From DATARH01 sp050246595 (GTDB lineage: Bacteria; Pseudomonadota; Alphaproteobacteria; ATCC43930; CGMCC-115725), in the NCBI GenBank assembly GCA_050246595.1, contig JBFWVT010000062.1:1-28897 (forward strand): a DNA stretch of 28,897 nucleotides, in the 5' to 3' direction. Shown here piece by piece: positions 1-7,057 of the stretch. The notes under the pieces are model-generated. The model was given only the letters and a program-made list of their open reading frames with translations, was not told where the DNA came from and did not search any database. Position 1 is the first letter of the stretch. Every line of letters starts with the position of its first letter. A program made the translations under genes and the position numbers.

Positions 1-156
1 ACTCGATCGCGACGATCCGCCGACACCTGATCGTTGCCCTCGCAACCACCCTGGCGCGATGTCCATGCTGCAACGCCCCACGCCAAACTACCGGCGCCCA
101 TCCATTTCTATGACGCAGTAAGATTAACTGATCCTTAACAATTATCTGGTACGCGA
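1..156. other. Unassigned sequence at the window edge
   Basis: No coding region, RNA or repeat can be supported here. It adjoins the truncated 3' end of the IS630-type transposase relic, and I could not recognise the missing C-terminal part of that transposase (the region that normally carries the last catalytic Glu) on the minus strand. Confidence 0.3.
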
Positions 157-895
157 TCAAATTTGGGTCATCTCTCCATTTACCTGTCGTAACGCAATAG
201 CAAACATAGGCGGACCTGGTTCGAAACACGCCCACTTTGCTATAAATCGATTCTCCGGTATGCGCAACTTGCCTGTAATGTGCCAGCCCGCCTGAGCGAG
301 CACGACGACGGCATGCGCCTTTGGAGCAGGAGTGCGCGCGATTTCGTCGAGGTGGTGCTGCATCGCTGGCGTATCGGCGCGCGGCATGACCACCAGCGCC
401 GCGTTCGGGGCAGATCGCACCGAACAGATAGGCCGACTTGGTGCGCAGGTCGGCGAGTGCTCGCGGTCTGGTGCCGCGTTGCGCCCAGCGCCTTGTGCGC
501 GGGTTCTTCTGGCCCAGGCGCATCTCGTCCCCGGTCTGCGCCGGGGCAGGCTCTGAAACCAGATTTCTACCGGCGTCCCCGGGGCGAGCTTTGTGGTGAT
601 CGTGCCCACACGCCCGGCGAAGTTTTTTTGAACCCGTCGATCGCGGCCGGGTCTTGCCCGCGATGGCGCGGGCGCGCCGAGATGTGGCTGAAGCCGAGCC
701 GCCGCAGTAATTTGCCAATCGTGCGCTCATGGTAGGCGATGTTCCGGCGGGTCAAGATCAGCTCCCGCAGATCAACACAGCGCCAGCGCACGACGCCATC
801 GCGCGCGAAGTCGGGGCCAGCTTCGATCAGGGCGGCCAGCTCGGCTTTCTGCTCCGGGGGGAAGCCCTGGCGGTCACTCATCCCCTCGGGCGGTT
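157..895 (-). pseudogene. IS630-family transposase relic with multiple frameshifts
   Basis: On the minus strand, fragments of an IS630-type DDE transposase can be followed through at least two frame changes. The N-terminal helix-turn-helix part reads DGVVRWRCVDL and then YHERTIGKLLRRLGFSHISA. After a shift near 620-650 comes LAPGTPVEIWFQ. The stretch with the first catalytic Asp (GDEMRLGQKN, then AYLFGAICPERG) is readable only in another frame, about 430-560. The reading then returns to MQHHLDEIA and AGWHITGKLRIPEN. The family's LD(R)AGWH is here LAQAGWH, so the second catalytic Asp is lost, and the C-terminal part is missing. It is a dead element. The family assignment rests on recognised motifs and not on terminal repeats, which I could not define. 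Confidence 0.75.
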
Positions 896-1130
896 GGTAT
901 AACAGAACCGCTGGACGAAGCGCCAGTAGATGAGGCTGGCGGCGAGATGGTGGAAAGTCTCCCAGATGTTGGCTGTTGGCGCGGCGTTCGTAGCGGACAG
1001 TGAGGCGGCGATAGCGAGAGAACCAAGCGAGCGTGCGTTCGATCACCCAGCGATGCCGTCCCCAGGCCTCAGAGCTGTCGACCCCACTCCTGCCGCCGTT
1101 CCGGGTTCTGTTAGGCGCTCTTAGTACGAC
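896..1130 (-). pseudogene. IS5-family transposase C-terminal fragment, frameshifted
   Basis: The minus strand encodes HRWVIERTLAWFSRYRRL followed by TVRYERR, the C-terminal signature of IS5/IS4-group transposases (the YREK-like region with the last catalytic Glu). A frameshift near 960-975 then separates it from NIWETFHHLAASLIYWRF, readable in the next frame. Only the last 70 or so residues remain. The fragment runs directly into the IS630-type relic near 895-900, so two unrelated IS ends are fused, by insertion of one into the other or by deletion between them. It is non-functional. Confidence 0.75.
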
Positions 1131-1337
1131 AACCGGGATCTGGGTGATAATTCAAGCGGCAGGCATGCAGCATTGTGGTGTTGTACCAACCGGCTCTGAC
1201 CCTGACACGTTCGTGCCCGGCCTTGGGCCGGGCATCCGTGAGACGCCGGATGAAGGGAAACGTCGTGCTGGGGGCGAGGAGCGCCCGTCTCGACGGACGC
1301 ACATCAACTCAACATTTCGGCCGACCGCCGGAAATCC
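1131..1337. other. Non-coding stretch with a perfect GC-rich hairpin
   Basis: No supported gene. At 1214-1234 there is a perfect 9-bp inverted repeat, TGCCCGGCC / GGCCGGGCA, around a 3-nt loop. It lies downstream of the CoA-transferase stop codon (1338) on the minus strand, so it could act as its transcript end. It also resembles the dispersed GC-rich palindromes seen elsewhere in the window. There is no U-tract. Confidence 0.4.
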
Positions 1338-2537
1338 TCACGCAATGACCCCGGCCTCGCGCAGCGCGGCGATCTCGGCATCGACATAACCGGCTTCGCG
1401 CAGCACCTGCTCGCTGTGCTCGCCGATTTCGGGCGCCCGTCGCGGCGGGATCTTCTGCTGGCCGCGAATCTCGATCGGGCTGTTGACGGTCATGCAGTCG
1501 GCATCGGTGAAGCGGACGAGATGCCCGGCCGCGAGTGCCTGCTCGTCGGTCGCGACATCCGGCGTCTCGGCGACAATGCCGAAGATCAGCCCGGCCTCGT
1601 CGAGCACACGACGCCAATGGGCGAGGTCCCGCGTCGCGAAGATACGGTCGAGTTCGCGCACCAGTGCGCGGGCGTGCTCTTCACGGCTTGCCACCGTGGC
1701 GTAGCGCGGGTCGTCGAGCGCCGGATCGGCGAGACACGATCTGAATTTGTCCCAGCGCCATTCGTCCGATGCAATCGACAGCAGCAGCCAGCGCCCGTCG
1801 GCGCAGCGGTAATGCACACGCAGCGCGTTGACCGCCGCCTCGCGCGGCGGCTGCACCGTGACCGGGTCACCGCACAGCGCCGCCTGCACCGAGCAGCCAT
1901 TGGCCCACAGACCGTTCGCGAGCAATGACGAGCTGACGTAATTTCCCTTGCCGGTGCGCTCGCGCTGGTACAGCGCCGTGACGATCGCGCCGTAGGTGCC
2001 CATCGCCGACGGATGGTCGCCCATCCCCGGAAGCGAGCGCGCCGGGGTCGCCTCGTCGCCGGCGCGCACGAGGTGCATCAGCCCGGTGCGCGCCCACCAC
2101 GCGGTCGCGTCGAAACCGGGCTTGCTGGCCTCCGGGCCGGTCTCTCCGTAGCCGGTGAACGAGGCGTAGATCAGCCGCTCGTTGAGATGCGACAGGTCGT
2201 CGTAGGTGATGCGCAACCGCTGGCGCACCGGCGGCGGATAGTTCGTGATGAACACGTCGGCGCCGCGCACCAGCCGGTGCAGCACCTCGCGCCCGGCATC
2301 GCTGCGCAGATCGAGCGCGAGGCTTTTCTTGTTGCGGCTGTCGAGCACAAAGCCGGGATTGATCGCCGGCCTTCCGGGTATCGGCACGGCGCGCCTCCGG
2401 TACGGGTCGCCCGCGCCCGGCGGCTCGATCTTGATGACCTCCGCGCCAAAATCCGACATCACGGTCGCCGCCGCCGGCCCCGCGATAAAACTGGCGCAAT
2501 CGATAACCTTGATCCCGTCGAAAATGCGTCCTGTCAC
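1338..2537 (-). CDS. Type III CoA-transferase (CaiB/BaiF/Frc family)
   Basis: A 399-residue protein, the usual length of type III CoA-transferases, which move CoA between carboxylic acids through an aspartyl-CoA thioester. Visible family features are the N-terminal GIKVIDCASFIAGP and FGAEVIKIEPPGAGDP (CoA-binding region), NKKSLALDL around residue 70, FITNYPP near 97-102, and GMGDHPSAMG at 171-180, whose Asp174 aligns with the catalytic Asp of formyl-CoA transferase. The C-terminus has the typical EIGEHSEQVL. The start appears to be GTG at 2537, preceded by GGAAGGA. It is divergent from hyuB with about 110 bp between them, so the two may share a regulatory region. The substrate cannot be told from sequence. 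It is only distantly similar to the other CoA-transferase in the window (8411-9628). Confidence 0.9.
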   Translation of the reverse strand: MTGRIFDGIKVIDCASFIAGPAAATVMSDFGAEVIKIEPPGAGDPYRRRAVPIPGRPAINPGFVLDSRNKKSLALDLRSDAGREVLHRLVRGADVFITNYPPPVRQRLRITYDDLSHLNERLIYASFTGYGETGPEASKPGFDATAWWARTGLMHLVRAGDEATPARSLPGMGDHPSAMGTYGAIVTALYQRERTGKGNYVSSSLLANGLWANGCSVQAALCGDPVTVQPPREAAVNALRVHYRCADGRWLLLSIASDEWRWDKFRSCLADPALDDPRYATVASREEHARALVRELDRIFATRDLAHWRRVLDEAGLIFGIVAETPDVATDEQALAAGHLVRFTDADCMTVNSPIEIRGQQKIPPRRAPEIGEHSEQVLREAGYVDAEIAALREAGVIA

Positions 2538-2649
2538 CGCCGGTCCTTCCGCTCCAGGGCTGATCCGAGAACTCTAGCGAGCGGCAGTGCACCGTGACAA
2601 TCCGGGCGAAACGGGCGATCCTGTCGGCGCAGCATCTCTCGGAGGCCGC

Positions 2650-4347
2650 ATGTCAAACCCCGTCGATCCGGTCGTCGTCTCGGTCGTGCAGCATCGGCTG
2701 CTGGCGATTGTCGAGGAGATGGGCGAGGCGATGCTGCGCACCGCGTACTCGCAAATCCTCAATTCGAGCCGCGATTTCTCGACCGCGATCTGCGACCTCG
2801 ACGGACGCCTGATCGCGCAGGCCGAGCACGTGCCGATCCATGTCGGCGCGCTGCCCTTCGCGGCGAAGGCGATGACCGAGTTCTTCCGCGGCGATATAAA
2901 TCCGGGCGACGTGTTTCTGCTCAACGACCCGTATCACGGCGGCAACCATCTGCCCGACCTGACCGCCTTCGTCCCGATCTTCGAAGGGGACGAACCGCGT
3001 TTCTGGTCGATCAACCGGGCGCATCAGAGCGATATCGGCGGCGCGACGCACGGCGCCTACAACGCTTCCGCGACCGATATCTGGCAGGAAGGCATCCGCA
3101 TCACACCGTTGAAGCTCTACGACCGCGGCGAAATCCGGCGCGACGTGATGCAGATGATCGCGACCAATGTCCGCCACCCGCGCGATTTTCGCGGCGATCT
3201 CGCGGCGATGATCGGCTCGGCGCATGTCGGCGAGCGGCGCTTTCTGGCGCTGGCCAACGAATTCGGCTGGGAGACGACGCACGCCGCGATCGAGGCCGTG
3301 CTCGACGGCGCCGAGCGGCAGACCCGCGCGGTAATCTCGCAATGGACGGACGGGGTCTATCACGGCGAGGCGATCCTCGACGACGACGGGCGCGGCAACG
3401 AGGATATCTACATCCGCGCCACCGTCACGAAATCGGGCAGCGACCTCAAGATCGACCTGACCGACTCGCACAAGCAGGTCGCGAGCTTTGTCAATTCCTC
3501 CTACCCCAATATGTATTCGGCGGTCGTCGTCGCGCTGTCCTATCTGATCGACCCGGACACGCCGAAAAACGACGGCACGTTCCGCCCGCTGGAGATCGTC
3601 GCCAAACCCGGCACCGTGGTCTGGGCCAATCCCGGCGCGCCGGTGACGCTGGCGACGAACCATTGCGCGCAGGAAATCCTGGAGGCGATCATCAAGGCGT
3701 TGGCGCCGTCCTGCCCGGAGCGCGCGATGGCCGGCTGGGGCCGCCGTTTCCGCATCGCGATCCAGGGCCGCGACCCGCGCCGTGCCGCGCCTGCCGGAGA
3801 GGTTGGGGGCGATGGTGCCGGCGATGTCTCCGGTCGTCCGTTTATCTGGCATTTCTTCCAGGCTCGCCCCGGCGGCGGCGCGTCGTCTTCCGGAGACGGC
3901 TGGCCGGGGGCCGGCGAATGGCAGGCCGTCGGCGGCATCAAATTCGGCAGTCTCGAAGTCACCGAGGTGCGCTTTCCGCTGTTTTTCAAGACGCACGAAT
4001 TCCGCCCGGATTCGGGCGGCGCCGGCCAGTATCGCGGCGGCCCCGGCGGGGTGGTCGAGATGGTCGTCGAGACCGCCGAGCCGGCTGTCGGCAACACGGC
4101 CGGCGACGGCGTGAAATACGGCGCCTGCGGCATTCTCGGCGGCGCAGACGGTCTGCCGCACCGCTACCTGCTCTATTCCGGCAACGACGAACCGCGCCCG
4201 ATCCGGACCAAGGAGACCGGCATCGCGATCCGCCCCGGCGACCGCCTCGTCCTCGAATCGGGCGGCGGCGGCGGCTGGGGCGACCCCGCAAAGCGCGACC
4301 CGGCCGCAATCGCCGAGGATGTTGCAAACGGGTTTGTGGCCCGATGA
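2650..4347 (+). CDS. hyuB: Hydantoinase B / oxoprolinase family subunit (HyuB-like)
   Basis: A 565-residue protein of the N-methylhydantoinase B / 5-oxoprolinase C-half / acetone carboxylase family, which works with a HyuA-type ATPase subunit to open cyclic amides or activate related substrates using ATP. Recognised blocks are LRTAYSQILNSSRDFSTAI, LIAQAEHVPIHVGALP, GDVFLLNDPYHGGNHLPD, HQSDIGGATHG, then GWGRRFRIAIQG and FIWHFFQARPGGGAS, and finally EFRPDSGGAGQYRGGPGG. Length is normal and no block is missing. I chose ATG 2650 because GGAGG lies five bases upstream; an in-frame upstream start at 2587 has no comparable signal. Its stop overlaps (ATGA, 4344-4347) a possible start of the DUF559 ORF that separates it from hyuA. 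The true substrate is unknown. Confidence 0.9.
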   Translation: MSNPVDPVVVSVVQHRLLAIVEEMGEAMLRTAYSQILNSSRDFSTAICDLDGRLIAQAEHVPIHVGALPFAAKAMTEFFRGDINPGDVFLLNDPYHGGNHLPDLTAFVPIFEGDEPRFWSINRAHQSDIGGATHGAYNASATDIWQEGIRITPLKLYDRGEIRRDVMQMIATNVRHPRDFRGDLAAMIGSAHVGERRFLALANEFGWETTHAAIEAVLDGAERQTRAVISQWTDGVYHGEAILDDDGRGNEDIYIRATVTKSGSDLKIDLTDSHKQVASFVNSSYPNMYSAVVVALSYLIDPDTPKNDGTFRPLEIVAKPGTVVWANPGAPVTLATNHCAQEILEAIIKALAPSCPERAMAGWGRRFRIAIQGRDPRRAAPAGEVGGDGAGDVSGRPFIWHFFQARPGGGASSSGDGWPGAGEWQAVGGIKFGSLEVTEVRFPLFFKTHEFRPDSGGAGQYRGGPGGVVEMVVETAEPAVGNTAGDGVKYGACGILGGADGLPHRYLLYSGNDEPRPIRTKETGIAIRPGDRLVLESGGGGGWGDPAKRDPAAIAEDVANGFVAR

Positions 4348-4862
4348 CCTCGCGTATTTCGCATCCCCTCCCCCGCTTGCGGGGGAGGGTTAGGGTGGGG
4401 GCATCAAGCCGCGACAACATGCGGCGCGGTGCCGTCATTCGCGACCGCGCCCGACAGCTCCGTCGCAACATGACCGATGCCGAGCGGCTGCTTTGGCAGG
4501 ACCTGCGCCGCGGCAGTTTCGGATGGCGCTTTCGCCGACAATTTCCGATCCCGCCCTATATCGTCGATTTCGCCTGCATCGAAGCACGGCTGGTCGTTGA
4601 GATTGACGGCGGTCAACACGCAACCTCCATAACGGATGCCGGTCGCGACGAAATGTTGCGTTGGCACGGCTGGCGAGTGCTGCGTTTCTGGAATAGCGAG
4701 GTTTTCGAGAATCGGACCGGCGTGCTTCAAGCAATCACCGATGCGCTCGGGCCTTGGCTGTCCGTCTACCCCCACCCCAGCCCTCCCCCGCAAGCGGGGG
4801 AGGGAGTCCGCGCTTCGATCCCGCAATCAAAATCCCCTCCCCCGCTTGCGGGGGAGGGCTAG
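4344..4862 (+). CDS. DUF559-domain (Vsr-like) nuclease ORF framed by palindromic repeats
   Basis: The ORF gives 172 residues from the ATG overlapping the hyuB stop, or 147 from the ATG at 4420. The core carries the DUF559 signature: RQLRRNMTDAERLLWQDLR, then FRRQFPIPPYIVDFACIEAR, LVVEIDGGQHA and WRVLRFWNSEVF. DUF559 belongs to the very-short-patch-repair/restriction-endonuclease-like fold; the Asp of VDF, the Glu of VEIDG and the following QH are plausible active-site residues. The first 25 or so residues and the last 30 are translations of palindromic repeats (4366-4389, 4781-4804, 4835-4858), which is why they read as Pro/Arg/Gly-rich strings such as PHPSPPPQAGEG. The gene splits hyuB from hyuA. 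The role is unknown; a link to repeat maintenance is inference only. The 4420 start is the conservative choice. Confidence 0.8.
   Translation: MTSRISHPLPRLRGRVRVGASSRDNMRRGAVIRDRARQLRRNMTDAERLLWQDLRRGSFGWRFRRQFPIPPYIVDFACIEARLVVEIDGGQHATSITDAGRDEMLRWHGWRVLRFWNSEVFENRTGVLQAITDALGPWLSVYPHPSPPPQAGEGVRASIPQSKSPPPLAGEG
4364..4401 (+). repeat. Palindromic repeat, copy 1 upstream of the DUF559 core
   Basis: Arms CCCTCCCCCGC and GCGGGGGAGGG around TT (4366-4389), followed by the tail TTAGGGTGGGGG. It begins 17 bp after the hyuB stop and lies in the same orientation as copy 3 (4834-4870). Confidence 0.9.
4769..4804 (-). repeat. Palindromic repeat, copy 2 in inverted orientation
   Basis: Tail CCCCCACCCCAG precedes the palindrome at 4781-4804 (arms CCCTCCCCCGC / GCGGGGGAGGG around AA). 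This is the reverse complement arrangement of copy 1, so the DUF559 core is bracketed by inverted copies. It is translated as part of the DUF559 C-terminal tail. Confidence 0.9.
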
Positions 4863-4870
4863 GGTGGGGG
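4834..4870 (+). repeat. Palindromic repeat, copy 3 abutting hyuA
   Basis: Same orientation as copy 1, with the palindrome at 4835-4858 and the tail CTAGGGTGGGGG. The DUF559 stop codon TAG lies inside it (4860-4862). The tail ends 8 bases before the hyuA ATG, so the repeat supplies the only purine-rich, Shine-Dalgarno-like sequence for hyuA. Confidence 0.9.
4863..4870 (+). promoter_or_regulatory. Repeat-derived ribosome-binding site of hyuA
   Basis: GGTGGGGG at the tail of palindromic repeat copy 3 stands 8 bases before the hyuA ATG. No other purine-rich stretch is close. If the upstream palindrome (4835-4858) folds in the mRNA, it sits directly next to this site and could affect hyuA translation. 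Confidence 0.5.
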
Positions 4871-4878
4871 CCCGACGC

Positions 4879-6924
4879 ATGTACCGCATCGGCATCGATG
4901 TCGGCGGCACGTTTACCGATCTCGTCGCGATCGATCAGGGCGGCGCGACGACATTGGCGAAAGTGCCCTCAACTCCCGAGGACCCATCGCTCGGCGTGCT
5001 CGACGGCCTCGCACTTCTGGCAGCGCGGCTCGGCCTCGACCGCACCGCGCTGCTGGCGCAGACCGACCGCATCGTGCACGGCACGACCGTCGCGACCAAT
5101 GCGCTGCTCGAACGCAAGGGCGCCCGTCTCGGCCTGCTGACGACCGAAGGCCATCGCGACGTGATCGAGATGCGCGAGGGGCTCAAGGACGACCGCTACA
5201 ACCTGCGCATGCCGCCTCCGGAGCAGCTGGTACCGCGCCGGCTGCGTCTCCCGGTGCGCGAGCGGATGCGCGCCGACGGGCGGATCGAAATCCCGCTCGA
5301 CCCGGAATCGCTCGACGCCGCGCTCGCTGTGCTGCAACAGGAAAAAATCGAGGCGGTCGCGGTCTGCTACCTGCACGCCTGGCGCGATCCCCGCCACGAG
5401 CACCAGACCGCCGAGGCGCTGCGCCGCGCGCTGCCCGACGCCTATGTCTCGCTGTCTTCGGAGGTGCTGCCGCAGATCAAGGAGTTCGAGCGGGTCTCGA
5501 CAACGGTCGTCAACACCTATGTCGGCCCGGTGCTGTCGCGCTATCTGGCGCGGCTCGAAACCCGGCTCCGCGAAGCGGGCTATCGCGGGCCGACCCTGAT
5601 CATCCAGTCGCATGGCGGTGTCGCGCCGATCGCCGAGGCGGGGCGGCTCGCCGCCGGCGCCGTGCTGTCGGGACCGGCCGGTGGGGTCGCCGGCAGCGTC
5701 TATGCCGGGCGTCTCACCGGGGCCAAAGACCTGATCCCGTTCGACATGGGCGGCACCTCGACCGATATCAGCCTGGTGGCGGGTGGCGAGGCGGCGCTGG
5801 TCATGAACCGCAAGGTCGGCGACCACCGCATCGCGCTGAACAGTCTCGACATCGCCAGCATCGGCGCCGGCGGCGGCTCGATCGCACGGGTCGATGCCGG
5901 CGGCATTCTGCATGTCGGGCCGGAAAGCGCCGGCGCGGTTCCGGGTCCGGCCTGCTACGGCCAGGGCGGCACCGGCGCCACCGTAACCGATGCCAATCTC
6001 GTCCTTGGTTATCTCGACCCCGGCAATTTCCTCGGCGGCGACCGGCGGCTCGACATGGAGGCAGCCGAGCGCGCCGTCGATGCGATCGCCGCCGCGCTCG
6101 GCATCGACCGGATCGCGGCGGCATCAGGCATCCACCGCATCGTCAACACGAACATGGCCGAGGGCGTGCGGCTCGTCTCGGTGCGGCGCGGCGTCGATCC
6201 CAGGCGGTTCGCGCTGTTCGCGTTTGGCGGCGCGGCCGGATTGCACGCCACCGATATCGCGCGCCAGCTCGGTCTTACGCGCGTTGTCGTGCCGCGTGTC
6301 GCGGCGGTGCTGTCGGCCTGGGGGATGCTCGCGACCGATCTCAGGTTCGAGGTGTCGCGCACGCATATCGGCGACGCCGGCGCGCTCGACGGGGCAACGG
6401 TAAAACACCTGTTCGCCGACATGGAGGCCGAGGGCATGCGCCGCCTGCGCACATCATTCGCCGGGCCGGCCCGCGCCTCCCGGTCGGCCGATATGCGCTA
6501 CGGCGAGCAGGTGTTCGAGATCACGGTGCCGCTCGATGATGTCGACTGGTCCGTTGCCGACCCGCTGCCGCAGATCGTCGAGCGGTTTCACCGCCGGCAC
6601 GAGGCGCTTTACACCTATTCGATGCCGGATCAGGAGAGCGTGCTGGTCAACGCGCGGGTCACGGTTTCGGGCATTCTCGAAGAACTGCCGCGCGAACCGA
6701 GCCTGCCATCCGCACCACAAGCCGCGCCGCAAGCCGAGCGCCGTATCTACCTGGGCAAATGGATGGCGGCACCGGTCTATCGCTTCGACGCGCTCGCCCC
6801 GGAGCAGCGCATCGCCGGGCCGGCGGTCATCGAGTCGGCGATGACGACCGTGTTGCTGCGCCCCGGCGATACGGCTGCGGTGACCGCACAAGGCTGGCTC
6901 GATATCGCCGTGCCGGCCGGCTGA
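4879..6924 (+). CDS. hyuA: Hydantoinase A / oxoprolinase family subunit (HyuA-like)
   Basis: A 681-residue protein, normal length for the HyuA/oxoprolinase N-half family. It starts with the ATPase-type phosphate-binding motif MYRIGIDVGGTFTDLVAID, which fixes the start at 4879. Then come IVHGTTVATNALLERKGA, TEGHRDVIEMREG (N-terminal domain), EVLPQIKEFERVSTTVVN, AVLSGPAGGVAGS and PFDMGGTSTDISLV (second nucleotide-binding block), IGAGGGSIARVD, GPACYGQGG, and FGGAAGLHATDIARQLG near the middle. The family uses ATP to open hydantoin-like or 5-oxoproline rings together with HyuB, or serves as the equivalent subunit in acetone-carboxylase-type enzymes. It should form one transcript with hyuB despite the inserted DUF559/repeat block. 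Substrate specificity cannot be judged. Confidence 0.92.
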   Translation: MYRIGIDVGGTFTDLVAIDQGGATTLAKVPSTPEDPSLGVLDGLALLAARLGLDRTALLAQTDRIVHGTTVATNALLERKGARLGLLTTEGHRDVIEMREGLKDDRYNLRMPPPEQLVPRRLRLPVRERMRADGRIEIPLDPESLDAALAVLQQEKIEAVAVCYLHAWRDPRHEHQTAEALRRALPDAYVSLSSEVLPQIKEFERVSTTVVNTYVGPVLSRYLARLETRLREAGYRGPTLIIQSHGGVAPIAEAGRLAAGAVLSGPAGGVAGSVYAGRLTGAKDLIPFDMGGTSTDISLVAGGEAALVMNRKVGDHRIALNSLDIASIGAGGGSIARVDAGGILHVGPESAGAVPGPACYGQGGTGATVTDANLVLGYLDPGNFLGGDRRLDMEAAERAVDAIAAALGIDRIAAASGIHRIVNTNMAEGVRLVSVRRGVDPRRFALFAFGGAAGLHATDIARQLGLTRVVVPRVAAVLSAWGMLATDLRFEVSRTHIGDAGALDGATVKHLFADMEAEGMRRLRTSFAGPARASRSADMRYGEQVFEITVPLDDVDWSVADPLPQIVERFHRRHEALYTYSMPDQESVLVNARVTVSGILEELPREPSLPSAPQAAPQAERRIYLGKWMAAPVYRFDALAPEQRIAGPAVIESAMTTVLLRPGDTAAVTAQGWLDIAVPAG

Positions 6925-6945
6925 GCGGGGAAAGGCGCGGTTTGG

Positions 6946-7042
6946 TAGGATGGGCTGACCCCGGCGAAAGCCGGGGAAAGCCCATCATCGCCCGCTGAAC
7001 AGGATGGGCTTCCCCCGGCTTTCGCCGGGGGAAGCCCATCCT
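6946..7042. terminator. Paired hairpins between convergent genes, likely bidirectional terminator
   Basis: There are two related hairpins between the hyuA stop (6924) and the amidohydrolase stop (7058). The first (6946-6987) is imperfect: TGGGCT, CCCCGGC, loop GAAA, GCCGGGG, AGCCCA. The second (7001-7042) is a perfect 19-bp inverted repeat, AGGATGGGCTTCCCCCGGC and its complement, around TTTC; on the minus strand the loop reads GAAA closed by C-G, a very stable tetraloop. The two are near-inverted copies of one another. The convergent setting suits a shared transcription end. There is no strong U-run, so mRNA 3'-end stabilisation or a dispersed repeat is an alternative. Confidence 0.65.
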
Positions 7043-7057
7043 ACAAATCGCTGTGAA

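Noticed and set aside
1131..1337. Short open frames on both strands between the IS relic and the first CoA-transferase
   Set aside because: They have no ribosome-binding site or recognisable motif and are interrupted by the 1214-1234 hairpin.
2653..4161. Minus-strand open frame of about 500 codons opposite hyuB
   Set aside because: Shadow frame with the same low-complexity Arg/Asp/Val-rich composition; hyuB on the plus strand is complete.
3342..4419. Long N-terminal extension of the DUF559 frame into hyuB
   Set aside because: The frame is open through the 3' part of hyuB only because of GC bias. The DUF559 core needs nothing before 4420, and the earliest sensible start is the ATG at 4344.
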